Origin: Climacium dendroides
Taxonomy: Eukaryota > Streptophyta > Bryopsida > Hypnales > Climaciaceae
DNA length: 64,000 bases
Direction: 5' to 3'
Assembly: GCA_950106755.1 (NCBI GenBank)
Contig: OX467084.1
Span: forward strand, 5,332,001 to 5,396,000
In this document: piece after piece, positions 10,901 through 23,161 of the stretch
Position numbering within the stretch: the stretch's first letter is position 1
Layout of the letters: every line of letters begins with the position of its first letter
Notes under the pieces: model-generated
What the model was told of the DNA's origin: nothing
The model's database searches: none
Seen by the model: the letters and a program-made list of their open reading frames with translations, nothing else
Position numbers and translations under genes: made by a program

Positions 10901-11740
10901 TCTTTTGAAACACTATGGAAGCTTTTGGAACACTATGGAAGCTTTTGGAACACTATGGAAGCTTTTGGAACACTATGGAAGCTTTTGGAACACTATGGAA
11001 GCTTTTGGAACACTATGGAAGCTTTTGGAACACTATGGAAGCTTTTGGAACACTATGGAAGCTTTTGGAACACTATGGAAGCTTTTGGAACACTATGGAA
11101 GCTTTTGGAACACTATGGAAGCTTTTGGAACACTATGGAAGCTTTTGGAACACTATGGAAGCTTCTGGAACACTATGGAAGCTTCTGGAACACTATGGAA
11201 GCTTCTGGAACACTATGGAAGCTTCTGGAACACTATGGAAGCTTCTGGAACACTATGGAAGCTTCTGGAACACTATGGAAGCTTCTGGAACACTATGGAA
11301 GCTTCTGGAACACTATGGAAGCTTCTGGAACACTATGGAAGCTTCTGGAACACTATGGAAGCTTCTGGAACACTATGGAAGCTTCTGGAACACTATGGAA
11401 GCTTCTGGAACACTATGGAAGCTTCTGGAACACTATGGAAGCTTCTGGAACACTATGGAAGCTTTTGGAACACTATGGAAGCTTCTGGAACACTATGGAA
11501 GCTTCTGGAACACTATGGAAGCTTCTGGAACACTATGGAAGCTTCTGGAACACTATGGAAGCTTCTGGAACACTATGGAAGCTTCTGGAACACTATGGAA
11601 GCTTCTGGAACACTATGGAAGCTTCTGGAACACTATGGAAGCTTCTGGAACACTATGGAAGCTTCTGGAACACTATGGAAGCTTCTGGAACACTATGGAA
11701 GCTTCTGGAACACTATGGAAGCTTCTGGAACACTTTGGGA
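10901..11740 (+). repeat. 20-bp minisatellite, about 42 tandem copies
   Basis: The unit is GCTTTTGGAACACTATGGAA, or the variant with GCTTCTGG. Copies at 10,921-11,160 (12) are all of the T type. Copies at 11,161-11,460 (15) are all of the C type. One T-type unit sits at 11,461-11,480, and the rest are C type. Each unit junction creates AAGCTT (a HindIII site). Twenty is not a multiple of 3, so all three plus-strand frames are read in turn; none contains a stop, giving long artificial frames (for example 10,718-11,758, 346 aa, rich in W, L, E, G and T). Degenerate units flank the array (10,841-10,900 and 11,741-11,790). I regard it as a minisatellite; a translated product is unproven. Confidence 0.93.
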
Positions 11741-11759
11741 GTTTTTAGAAAGTGCTAGA

Positions 11760-13100
11760 AGACTATGAAAAAGTCTAGAAGGTCGTAGAGTGTCCGTGAC
11801 AACTATAGTTCTATAGACAACATCATGGCATTGTAAACATTAAAGAAAAACAACGAGAACAACTTTATTGCCCCTCGTCAACAAGTGCAATTTGTAGTGG
11901 ATCATTCATGTCAACTTATTGAGGAAAAACAATAAGACTCATGAATATGAAATTGCTAGAGAAGGTTGTTCCAAAAATCATATTCAATGCTTGTGATGCT
12001 CCCTTGCATTCTGAAAGATAGACCTTCACATATTATGCAATAATATCAATTGTATCAATCTTTATGATAGTTTTTCTAGTTCGATGATATTGCTTTGAAT
12101 TGTACACTTTTTGGTAGACTATGGGCATCATGGATTTTATGCTCCTCAGTATTTGTACGTAGCCTCTATTTTGTTTAATCTAAAAGACATAAAAGACTTT
12201 TTTTTCTTTCCATTTCTCATCCATTTCAACAAGCCATATTTTGGATACAAAATTTATTGACTGCGTGCTTGTAAACAATGTAAATTTAAATAATTAAGCT
12301 TTAAACAAGCAAGCTTTTGCCCATCATGATGACAAATACAAATATACCCCCCTTCATTACAATGGACAATAGCACCTATGTCAAGCACCAATAATTCCAT
12401 GATAATTCTATATTCTATCCATTATTCTCCCAAGACTTTCACTTATGACATCTATAGTCATTGTCTTTCCCACAAGTCCTATGTAGAAATCCATCCACTT
12501 GTATGCAAGGGATCCATTTGCCACCCACCACCATATCCAACCAACTACATAGTACAATGTAAAACCACTTCACTGGTCCTTTGTGTCAAAATGGCACATG
12601 GAATACCAACATTTTAACGAAATTTTCCGTATATTTGAAGGTTATACATTGAAACAAGGTTTTTGATTTAAATTTAAATTTTTATTTGCATTATTTTTCT
12701 AGAATTCTCTCTTCCCTTCAAGAATATAAAGTGTGTGGATTGTAAACAATTGGTTCCAAAACATTCGTACATACTTGAAGGTTATACATTGGAACAAGTT
12801 TGTGACTTAATTAATTATATTTATCCTTAATAATTATTTTATTATTTTAAAAATTCATAATGATTACAATTTTTTTTTTAAATTATGGATTTTTTAAACT
12901 TATATTAGACATAGGATTTCATCTCTAAAAAAATGAAAATAAAATTTGTCTTTCAGATGTAGTTGCTTAATCAATGTGATGAATATAATAGCAACCCACT
13001 AAAAAACAAAACATAATTGCTTCTTCATAGCCTCATAGAAGTTCTTCCCCTTCTCCAAATACCTACTACTACCCTCCATCACATCCACGCCAACATCCAT
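11760..13100. other. Intergenic AT-rich DNA
   Basis: No coding or structural feature stands out. Two related words, 'gaaggttatacattg', occur at 12,637 and 12,777, suggesting a decayed internal duplication. Confidence 0.4.
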
Positions 13101-13487
13101 TGTGACTATAGTCTACATTAATCAAGTTAGCATGAATGTAAAATTGTCCCCTGTAAAGGCCCATTCATTGTTGCGTAAATGTGAAAGTGATTGGAGGAAT
13201 AATATAAATTGTATAGTAAAGGGGTGTTGGTATGGAGCCATTTGGCATTGGACAAGCATGGCAAACACTTGCCAAGAGCTTTGGTAAGAATTGGCCACCA
13301 GTGGTCTTGGTAATGGCAATCCTTGCTTGCCACGCTTGGATAGTGCAAAATGGGTCCACACTAGCATCCCGTCATGGTAGAGATTGTGCCGTTTGTCCCA
13401 TCACTTCCACATTTGCTTGGCAACCAAGGGCCTTTGTAGAGGGTAGTATTATACTCACGCTACCTTAGTCAATGTAGACTATTGTCT
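13101..13487. repeat. Nested foldback structure
   Basis: 'gactatagtctacatt' at 13,104 pairs with 'aatgtagactattgtc' near 13,471. An inner pair runs from 'ccatttggcattggacaagc' (from 13,234) to the complementary region near 13,323-13,358. 'actagcatcccgt' near 13,360 pairs with 'acgggatgcta' near 13,489. Open frames on both strands in this palindrome are by-products of the symmetry. Confidence 0.45.
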
Positions 13488-13734
13488 CACGGGATGCTAA
13501 TTTGGACACAATAGAAGGTAGTAGGTGGCATGTGAAAAAGAGGAAGAAGCCTTGTTCCTATGTATGACCTGTAAGTATACGAGGGGATGCTTTGGAAGCA
13601 ATTCTTCAACAATGCACACTCCTCATAGTCTTAAAAATAAACAAAAAGAGAATGAAATAAGAGGGAGAGAGTAGATATATATAATGCAAAAGGTAAGGCT
13701 TTATTTTTAACCTCTAATTTTGTGTTGATATGGG

Positions 13735-14150
13735 CTCCAAAAATAATTCAAAACTCATACTCAACTCAAAGTAAATAATTTTTATTTATCTATATATCTA
13801 AAAATAATCCAAAACTCATACTCAACTCAAAGTAAATAGCTTCTTTTATCTATGTATCCTAAAACAATCCAAAACTCATATTCAACTCAAAGTAAATAGT
13901 TTTTATTTATCTATATATCTAAAAATAATCCAAAACTCATACTCAACTCAAAATAAATAGCTTTTATTTATCTATGTATCTAAAAATAATCCAAAACTCA
14001 TAGTCAACTCAAAATAAATAGTTTCTATTTATCTATGTGTCTAAAAATAATCCAAAATTTATACTCAACTCAAAGTAAATAGTTTTTATTTATTTATATG
14101 CCCCAAAATAATTCAAAACTCATACTCTATTCAAAGTAAAAAGATACTTT
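13735..14150 (+). repeat. 61-bp tandem array, about 7 copies
   Basis: The unit begins 'aaataatccaaaactcatac' and contains 'tcaactcaaagtaaatag' and 'tttatttatctat'. Unit starts fall at 13,741, 13,802, 13,862, 13,923, 13,984, 14,045 and 14,106, giving a 60-61 bp period. Copies differ at several positions. No open frame runs through it. Confidence 0.88.
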
Positions 14151-14462
14151 AAATAAATAAAACACCAACCATCTAGCTTCCCTATTGTCAAAAACTTTGT
14201 TTCCTTCATTTCAAAGAACAACTTTCAATTGTTAACATCAAGGAGTTCCACAATGACATTTCAATTGTATGACTTGGTGCCTTGGTGGCATTTGAATAAT
14301 GAGGGTCAGTCTAATTTCAACGGGTGGTTGGTGGGGAGCATGGGATGGCCACGGCACCGCCATATCTCACGAGGTGGTAAGTGCCTCGCCACTTATTGAT
14401 GCCATGGTCTATTGGTGTGCTACTGGTGGGGATGCTCTTAAGAATTGGAGGCCATGCTCATA

Positions 14463-14512
14463 GTGTCCATCCTATTTTTATTTTTATTTTTATTTTTATT
14501 TTTATTTTTTTG
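14463..14512 (+). repeat. (TTTTTA)n microsatellite
   Basis: About seven to eight copies of a 6-bp T-rich unit, upstream of the antiporter gene. Confidence 0.85.
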
Positions 14513-14519
14513 GAAAGCA

Positions 14520-15697
14520 AATGGGATCCGGTGCACAACAGAAGTCACAAAGCAGCCAAGCCACAAGGGCTGGAGAAAAGAGGAGTGCCCATCCTATTTT
14601 CAGTGTCAAATTTTCTCCAGAATTACTCTTTACTACCAAGTGCGAACATACCTTTCCCGGTATTGTGGACTATTCATTTTTCGGATTTTCTGGGGAAGGG
14701 TATATACGTGACTTGCGGACCAAGTCTCACGCTGTCGACAGTAGCTGCGCAAGTTGTCTGCAAAGTTTCTTTCATCCGAGCGACATTGGTGCCGAGAATC
14801 ACACCAACTGACCAAGGGCCATGCGCAATGGATGGTAAAGCTTTCAGGACGCCGTCCCTTGCGCTCGCTCGCTCCTTTCGAGTGACGACTTCCCCAGCAA
14901 CTTGTCTTCAAGTTTTATTCTAATTTCAGGATATCCATGTACTGGGTGGATTGGTGGAGACATCAGGAAAAGATTTGGACTGTACTACACACTCGAATCA
15001 TTCCGTAACTTGGACTCTTACGAATCATTCTATCAATCTGCCAGGCTCTTTTCGACCCGCCTTGACTTTTGCAGATATGCGGGATTAGGCTCTTTCTTCA
15101 TCATATATATGTGTGTACCATCCTTGGTGCTCTCTTGTGTGAACCATCCTTGATGCTGTTTTGTGTTGCTCACTTTCGCAGGCTTTGATACTATGGTACT
15201 ATGACGTTGGTGTATTGAGTTACGTGATTTAACATGCTGCTGCAAGCTCCTCTCTCCCGGAATGTAAGTCTTGAAGCACTCACCGTCAAAGCTCTAGATT
15301 CTTCGGCTTCGTTGATTGTTACATGTCATACGTGCACTCCAACTTATCTCTTGTTGGAAACGTCTGACGTCGAGTGTACTTCGTTTCGAATTGCAGTGAA
15401 TATCAGGTATTGATTGATTTGTCTGTACTGGTTTGAATTGTGGTTCGTGAGTAATTCAGCTTGGTTATTGTTGATATGCAGAAATCGATGGTCGAAATGG
15501 TGACGACGCACTTCGAACGCGATCATCATTTGACAAGGCGCGCTCTTGCACGTCTGAAGATCTAGTGCAGCGGTTTCTGAATTCCGAAGAGCTGATTGAA
15601 ACCAGAGCGACGACCTTGCTAACTGACACACGGCGACGAATTCGACGTGAGGAATCTAGAGCAGGGAAGGAAGCTTGAACGTCTGTGAAGGATTGAG
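14520..15697 (+). promoter_or_regulatory. Presumed promoter and 5' leader of the CHX gene
   Basis: GC rises here compared with the upstream DNA. A TATA-like 'atatatatgtg' lies near 15,105. A good donor GTAAGT at 15,264 and an acceptor 'ttgatatgcag' ending at 15,481 would define a 218-nt 5'-UTR intron. A short frame at 14,521-14,811 (96 aa) is open but unrecognised and may be chance. These calls are inferred from position and motifs only. Confidence 0.35.
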
Positions 15698-18518
15698 ATG
15701 GCGGTTGCTAATGTCACCACGGTCATGTGCAAGACGATGGTGGCGACGTCGAATGGAGTGTGGCAGGGTGACGTCCCCACTCACTTCGCGTTTCCCCTGC
15801 TCATCGTCCAGATTTGCCTCATTCTGGCCATCACGCGAACTCTGGCTTTCTTCTTTAGTCCTCTCAAGCAGCCTCGCGTCATCGCCGAAGTAGTGGTAAG
15901 TGCGTGCAAGCGAAACTTTTGAATCAAATTTTCGAAATTGTGGATTACTGCTGTGTCTGATTTGGATTTTGTTGTGGGTGACTCTCAGGGTGGAATCCTT
16001 TTGGGACCGTCGGCGTTGGGCAAGAATGCGACGTACTTGGCGAATATCTTCCCCAAGCAAAGTGTGGTCATCCTGGACTGTTTCGCGAATATGGGCTTGC
16101 TCTTCTTCTTGTTCATGGTGGGCTTGGAGCTCGACTTGCGGCAAATCCGCAAGACGGGAACGCAGGCTATGGCCATATCCGCAGCGGGTATCTCAGTGCC
16201 TTTTGCGTCCGGAGTGGGCGTCTCTTTCGTGCTCCATAATACCATCTCCGATGATGTGAAGTTCGGTCCGTTTTTGGTGTTCATGGGCGTGGCGATGTCC
16301 ATCACGGCGTTTCCTGTGCTCGCCCGCATCCTCGCGGAGCGGAAGCTCCTGACCACGGAGGTCGGTCAGCTCGCCATGTCCGTCGCCGCCGTGGACGACG
16401 TCACGGCGTGGGTGCTGCTCGCGCTTGCCATCGCGCTCTCGGGGAACAACTCGAAGCCCTCCGTGGTGGCGTGGGTGCTCCTCTGCGGACTCGCCTTCGT
16501 CATCGTCATGTTTGTGCTCGTGCAACCCGTCATGAGATGGGTCGCCGCCAGATCCTCCGACAATGAGCCGGTGCAAGAGATTTTCATCTGCCTCACATTA
16601 GCTGGCGTGTTGGTGTCGGGGTTCACCACCGACGCGATTGGTATCCACTCCATCTTCGGGGCGTTTCTGTTTGGGCTTATCATCCCGAAACACGGACCTT
16701 TCGCACGCGCGCTGGTGGAGAAAATTGAGGATTTTGTCTCGACTCTGATGTTGCCTCTGTACTTCGCATCCAGCGGCTTAAAGACCAACATTGGCTCTCT
16801 TCACGGTGTTCGCTCGTTTGGTCTGCTTGTGCTCGTCATCACCGTGGCCTGCGTCGGCAAAGTGTGCGGGACATTTCTGGCTGCCACTGCGACCAAAGTG
16901 AATCCCCGGAAAGCGATCACGTTGGGCGTGCTCATGAATACCAAAGGCCTGGTCGAGCTCATCGTGCTGAACATCGGGAAGGACCGCGGCGTTCTGAACA
17001 ACGAGACGTTTGCGATCATGGTGCTCATGGCGCTCTTCACAACGTTCATCACCACGCCGCTGGTGATGGCGATCTACAAGCCGGCGCGAAATCCCCTCCC
17101 TTACAAAAGAAGAAAGCTAGCGATGGAGGATTCCAAAGATGATCTGCGCATTCTGTCATGTGTGCATGGCATGAAGAACGTACCCGCCATGATTAATCTC
17201 ACGGAAGGGACGCGAGGGATTCGCAAGCGCGCGCTGCGACTCTACATCTTGCATTTGATGCAACTTTCGGAGCGCACTTCCGCCATTATGATCGTGCAGC
17301 GCGCTCGTCGCGACGGGCGACCGTTTTTTAACCACCAGAATTCTGCCGAGAGCCGCGACCAAATCGTCGCCGCGTTCGAAACGTACGGGCAACTCAGCAA
17401 GGTGACGGTGCGGCCGATGACGGCCATTTCCAACTTCGAAGACATGCACGAAGATATATGCGCAACGGCAGCAGACAAGCGCACGGCGATCATCATCCTC
17501 CCTTTTCACAAGTCCCAAAGACTCGACGGCCAGTTCGAGACCACCGCTCCCGGCTTCCGTCTCGTGAATCAGAAGGTACGCTCAAACCTCTTTACTGTGA
17601 TCTTCTCTAAAACGACATCCAAGAATATCCTGCGCACTCGCCACACTCTCATTTAAACTATGTCACAGTGATAATCTGGGAACCCATGTGACAAAATTAC
17701 GAGGCTAATAGTTTATGGTCATATCTGTCAAGATGGCGTTCTCTAAGCGGCTAAAATGTGTCATTCAGTTGCATTAAGCTGTTAATAACTAGGCTGTCAC
17801 AGATTTGAGAGGGACATCCGGGAAAGTGCTAATTTCTTGAAATTGAATATGATGACAGGTGCTTCAACACGCGCCGTGCTCAGTGGCCCTTCTTATCGAC
17901 CGCGGCGTCGGTGGGAATGCGCAAGTCGCGCCCAGCAACGTCGATCATAAAGTGGCGGTGTATTTCTTTGGCGGTCCTGATGACCGAGAAGCCCTCTCGT
18001 ATGGTCTCCGCATGGCGGAGCATCCGGGGATCCATCTTCACGTGATTCAGTTCCTGGAGAGCGGAACCCCGGCCCCTGATCACGTCGGAATCGACGTGAC
18101 TTCCGATATAACCATTCCGGAGCTCAAAGCTGGTGTGAGCCCCGGTCGTGCGTACCAATTCTCCACGCAAGGACTGGATCAAGCGCAGCAGCGGAAACTT
18201 GACGAAGTAGCGCTGGACCAGGTCCCGAAGGAACAGTCGAAGATCACCGTGGAGGAATGCTATGTGGTAAAGCCTGTCGAAGCGGTGTTGGAAGCCGCCA
18301 GGAGTCGTCACCACGACATCATATTAGTGGGACGATCACGGAGCCCGACTCCTTTCGTTGCGAACTCGGCGCACCGTCACCCTGAGTATAGCGAGCTTGG
18401 CCCGTTTGGGGATGCGCTCATGGCGGCCGATGTGCGTGCTTCGGTGCTGGTGTTCCAGCAGTACGACTCCAGCTTAGACAGCGCCGCAGCCCGCTCTGCA
18501 AAAGCCACTTCGGTCTAG
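15698..18518 (+). CDS. CHX-type cation/H+ antiporter (CPA2 family), 3 exons
   Basis: Exons at 15,698-15,895, 15,989-17,575 and 17,859-18,518 join in phase 0 and encode 814 aa, the usual CHX length. Introns are 93 and 283 nt with GT-AG ends. Residues 1-66 hold the CHX start (NGVWQGD..FAFPLLIVQ). Exon 2 opens with the family motif GGILLGPSALG. About a dozen membrane segments run to around residue 440, followed by a hydrophilic C-terminal regulatory region with CHX signatures (HEDICATAADKR, IILPFHKSQ, APCSVALLIDRGV, FFGGPDDREAL, VGRSRSP). The core transport Lys lies in LMNTKGLVE (K385). The position that is ND in the flowering-plant CHX proteins I know reads D202-D203 (AAVDDVTAW). Overall it most resembles the CHX20/CHX15-19 group. 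CHX proteins exchange K+ (or Na+) for H+ in endomembranes or plasma membrane and help set pH and osmotic balance. The precise substrate and location cannot be read from sequence. Confidence 0.95.
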
Positions 18519-21500
18519 CACACGTGTTCACAGATTTCAGAGTGCTTCGTAATAAGATCTAGACTTGTTCCTGGTTTCTAAGAACAAGTCGAACACTGAT
18601 GCATGTATGTGTCTTACAAGATCAATGATAAAAGAACTCAAGGTTCTAACCCCGTCTTCAGAGTCGTACGTATCAATTTCATTCTGTCAGCGCTATCGGC
18701 ACAAATCTCACTTAGGATAGTGATTGAAATCGGCTCCTTACAAACGCCGTACTTCACCACCATTCGACTAGAATGATACGCGAATATGGACATGCACTTG
18801 CGAGGAACCAAGCATTCACACGGCTGATCGCAGACGGTTGATCACGCACAAACCCGCTTCCTACCTCATACCTCAAATTGCCTTGGTTGTTGTGTCTATT
18901 CAGTTCAGCTGCAATCCTTAAAGGTTGTAGGGTGGTTGCAAGGTCCAGACGATTTTGGTAGTATTTTGCCAAAACTACTGTTTCTGCGTTTGTATTGTAA
19001 GTACTCTGAACACTATGAAATAGACCAATCTTAGTCATTGATATGAAAAATCGACCATTACTAGTATCATTGACTACTTGCAAGTATTAAAAAAGTACTT
19101 TTTGAAAAAAATGGTAGTTTATCCTAAAAAATACATACAAGTAGGTGTAAATTAATAATAATTAGAAAATCATGAATAAAAAACCCTTAAAAATTGGACA
19201 TTTGTAAAGATTTGATAGTGATTACATTTCACCAAAAAATAAAAGTCAAAACCATCTTCAATGTTCAAAAGTGCAATACAAGGGAGCCCTATTTATATTT
19301 ATATGGAGACTACATTTATTTAGATTTTTTGGAGTAGGCGCATCTCGAAGTGCATGTTACCTATTGTAGAAACAGACCACAAAAATTTCAGCTCTAGATC
19401 ATTTATTTTGGACACTCCCTAGTACTAAAACCCCTTAAACTTCAAAGTGTAACAAATTAGTAAAATTGAATTTCAAATATAAAATGATTTTTTTTAATTT
19501 CTAAAAAACCAAAGGATATGGTTATAATCAAGTTAACCATCTCCAATAAAAATTTCAAGTTCATTGGGTTCTATCATCAAGAATTCTAGCATAAAACAAC
19601 TCCATCACTCTAAATGTGATGCAAAATAGGACCAGTTTTTCTTGCAATCACCCTATATGTTTAAAAATAAATAAAATTAAAATTAAAATTGGACAATATA
19701 CCCACACAATTATGTAGTTAGATTTTAAAGGTTGTGGTGCTCTTCAACTTATAAAATAGTTCTATATGAAAGGTATAAATTAGAGCCCTTCAAAAGAAAG
19801 GAGAGAAATAATTTCAACCTTTTATAAAAAAGAACTAATGAAAAGTGAAACTCGCAATTGAAGGATTGAAATATAAAAGACCAATCTTATGATATACACA
19901 GGAGTATGAAGAGACCAAAAATTAAAAAAGTGAAGATTCAAATATACATAGATTATGACCCCAACACCAAAAAGAGTGTGTTATGTTGAGACTAGTAAAC
20001 CATTCACTATTCCATATTCAGAAGGGTTCAAATAGCAATGATTAAGAAAATAGATAGAGGTAAATGCCATCAAGTGTTGAGGTCATCCACTAAAATAAAG
20101 ATTTAAGAGAAATTGAAAAATCAATTGAAGGTCCTATTTGTGTTCAATATAAATAAAAAACCCTTTAGGCCATGTACCATGAACTTATGTAAAGAAGAAT
20201 TGCATAACCAAATGGTATCCCTATTCAACTTAAGAAATCTCACGATAACATGTTCATACCATGCACCCTTAATTTGTCCAAGGAAGAATTGCACCAACAA
20301 GTGGTAGTCAAAAAAGGCTTCAAGAAATGATATCAAAACATAATCAAGCCATATGTCCTAAACTTCTCTTATGAGGGATTATACCAACAAACAACAATCT
20401 CAAAAAAAGATCCTTAAACCTTTTAGGCTATGCAGCCTAAACTTTTCCAAAGAGGAATTGCATCTAATTGAATGACTTAAAAAAAAGAGTTCTAACACCT
20501 TTAGGCTACATGGCTTGAAAATTTGAACATTGATTTAATACTAAAATACAAACACTGATTTTGTAGGTACACTAATTTGCATACACCTAATGATGTTAAT
20601 CTTGTAACCCAAAGTAATTCACAATGGAAATACTAATTTCCAAAAAATTAACTAAGACAATCAATGTTAGCAACTCTAGATCCACCAATTGAGTCTTGCT
20701 AGAAGAAATTCTATATTATATGTTACAATGCCTACAATGAGTCAAAGACCTTGTCAATAACACATTTAAAGATTCAATGCCAAATGACAATTAGTACCAC
20801 TCATTGTACATCTAATGCAATCCCATTAGACCACAAATCAAACATATTTACAAACATGAATTGAAATAGTACAACAATGGTGAATTCTAAATATAAATTT
20901 TACTTATGTGTGGCCAAAATTATGGATTTCTACAAATGACAAAGGACGTTTTTTAATCTTTTAAAAAAAAAATCCTTGGCAAAGAACTTGCAACTATTAA
21001 AGATGCTCCACACTCTACAAGATTCACAAGTGAAGATCAAAACAATAGTCAAAATCTTAAAAATCATGCCATATCATCCATCAAGTGTCAATTAGCTAAA
21101 TAGTAGAGGTAGGAATTCACCATTTTGTGCTACCATTAAATCAATCCATCAATATCATTGCCTCTATATGTGGCTACAATACAAAAATAGCGATGACATA
21201 TAGGATGAAAATAAGTTGTTTGTACATCCAAAATTGCTTTTGAGAGTTTTTTCTAATGTTTTCTTGTGTGATTTAAAAAGTTTAAACATAAGTCACCTAA
21301 AAATAATAAAAGTTAGCCATATATATAAATGAATATAAATAATTCTATATTTATATTTTTAATATTTGTATTCATATTAATATGTATGTATATATATGTT
21401 TTAGAAGTAGAATGATATTGTAACATTTGAATGAATGTGCATATATTTTGGATGGATGAATAATAAGACCTTGGCCCATTGAGAGTCACTTTTGAATTGA

Positions 21501-22059
21501 AGTATTGAAATTAAGAACTTTAAGAAAGTTTAATTCACCTAAAGTCTATAGACTTAAGTTTGAGGTTAGCTCATGCACTATAAGACATTAGTACGTAGCC
21601 TGAATACTATGGCTGATTGGTAGTTGAAGCACCATATGACATTGGTAGCTAGACCTCCATGGAAGTTAGCCCTACATCACTAGGTAGTGCACAATGTACA
21701 CCACTACACCTCAAGAGTCACTCTTCACATATTCTATATTAAGTAGAAAGACTTTAGGTAGTATATAATGTAGGTTAGAGGATGAAAAAAATATAGTTGA
21801 GTTGAGCATCTCTCTCAATATCTCTCTTTTGTGGTTGGGTGGAGAAAATTTAGAGGATGGTATTCAGATTCAATTGAAAATATCCCTTTTTTTTGGCACC
21901 ATCCTTTTTTTTTGGCACCATGGGCCGAGATTGCACCATTCTAGAATACATTTATACTATTTTTCAAAAAAAGTAATTTTTTTTCACCATGAATTTTCTA
22001 TTTCTATTAAAAATATGGATGAAGCTGCTATATTTGAATGAAAAGTGCATAAATATAAT
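18519..22059. other. CHX 3' flank and AT-rich intergenic DNA
   Basis: The first 150-200 bp are probably CHX 3'-UTR. Beyond about 19,080 the sequence is very AT-rich. The segment 19,190-19,780 is an inverted relative of about 30,000-30,480 (shared 'gatgcaaaatagg' and 'cttgcaatcaccc' blocks). No gene seen. Confidence 0.45.
20150..20530 (+). repeat. Degenerate tandem repeat, unit about 90 bp
   Basis: Four to five diverged units share the plan 'ccttTAGGCcatgt...ctTaAacttnt...agGaaTTgcat..caa'. Examples start near 20,162, 20,262, 20,348, 20,428 and 20,500. There is no continuous reading frame. Confidence 0.4.
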
Positions 22060-22520
22060 TGAGAAGTGTTTTTGGTCCAAAAGATAGATGAATGTAGAAA
22101 TACAATGCTTCACCAAATTTTAAGTAATCGCCATCTGGCATCTTGGCACTTTCTCAAAAAATAAAAAATAAAGGTTGGTTGGAACATCTACAAATCATAA
22201 ATTTAAATTGCAGCTTGATTGCTAAGGTAGGGTGCTTTAAAAGTGATCTTGTTCTAAAAGTAACCACCAAACAGAGGTACATTTTGCTTTCTTCAATGTA
22301 CCAATAGTATATATTTCAAGAGGTGGTCACTTTTAGTGATCACTGCATTTCAACTTCAAAATTTCATAGCTAATTCCACAGAGGTCCAAAAAATACGAAA
22401 TGACTTGGGTTATATGCCAATTCCACTTATCTTCGTATGGAAATTTACGGGAAATTGTTTCTAAGGAGTTTAGCTTCCCCCAAATGCAATCAGCTCTTAA
22501 AAGGTCGCTTTAAGAGCAGA
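22060..22520 (+). repeat. Dispersed repeat, also at 32.9-33.3 kb and 7.3 kb
   Basis: Blocks 'tggcactttctcaaaaa', 'atttcaacttcaaa' and 'atgccaattccact' recur in order around 32,890-33,300. The last two recur inverted at 7,285-7,440. This indicates a transposed family of about 450 bp; clear termini were not found. Confidence 0.5.
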
Positions 22521-22837
22521 TTACCTTACTCAAGACCCAAGTTATCACTATTACGCATGAAGTAGTGGTGAATTATTAATGTAACACTCGTAGAAGCATT
22601 TGTTTTCATCATCTTCACAGTTCATAATCCTTGCTCGTACCTGTTAGCAGACTTTTTAGAGGACGATTTCTTGTTTCCATCAACAGAGATCCACGTGAAC
22701 AGTATGTGTCTCTCTCTCTTGCAATTGGGGTTGTTCTAATCATTCTTGTACCGTGTTTTTGAAATGAGTAATGGACATAGTGAGTCGTTTGTCCTTCTCT
22801 TAGTCAGATTCATGGAGTTTGTTTTCCTCTCATGCAG

Positions 22838-23161
22838 GCGTGAGTGAGTCTGGTGATGACGGCAATCAAGTACCAACGTGCAGTTGTTGTAATCTGACGA
22901 ATCTAAAGGGTAGCAGATGGAGGTTTTTGTATGGAGGATCAAGGGAGGCCGGCTTGAAAACGTGGTAGCATAGATGCTGTTTTTAGGGAGGGGCCAGTGA
23001 TGAGTGAGTGCATTTTGCTGTTCGCCAATAATATCGGGTTAAACTCTCTGCCTAAGGATATTGCTCGAAGGAATCAACGGGGCAAACGGTTTGGTGGTTT
23101 GGCCATTCCTACCCGCTCTCAATGGGTGCGGAAGGACAGTCATAACCCTCTGAGTAACTTA
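22838..23161 (+). pseudogene. Small coding-like remnant, function unknown
   Basis: After a good acceptor-like site (..tttcctctcatgcag at 22,824-22,838) a frame reads GVSESGDDGNQVPTCSCCNL and continues ..KGSRWRFLYGGSREAGLKTW before a stop. A second frame from about 22,970 reads ..MSECILLFANNIGLNSLPKD.. and ends at the border of the inverted-repeat element at 23,162. The composition is unlike the AT-rich surroundings. I do not recognise it. It may be a broken gene, or two exons with an unseen junction. Confidence 0.3.

Noticed and set aside
10901..11740. Regular short repeats, possible CRISPR array
   Set aside because: The 20-bp units are directly adjacent with no spacers and lie in a plant-like genome; it is a minisatellite.
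13122..13468. Short protein frames on both strands
   Set aside because: They come from the two arms of a palindrome and mirror each other.
15985..17518. Long frames on the minus strand and in shifted plus frames across the antiporter
   Set aside because: They mirror the GC-rich CHX exons and have no recognisable motifs; only the spliced plus-strand frame gives the CHX family protein.
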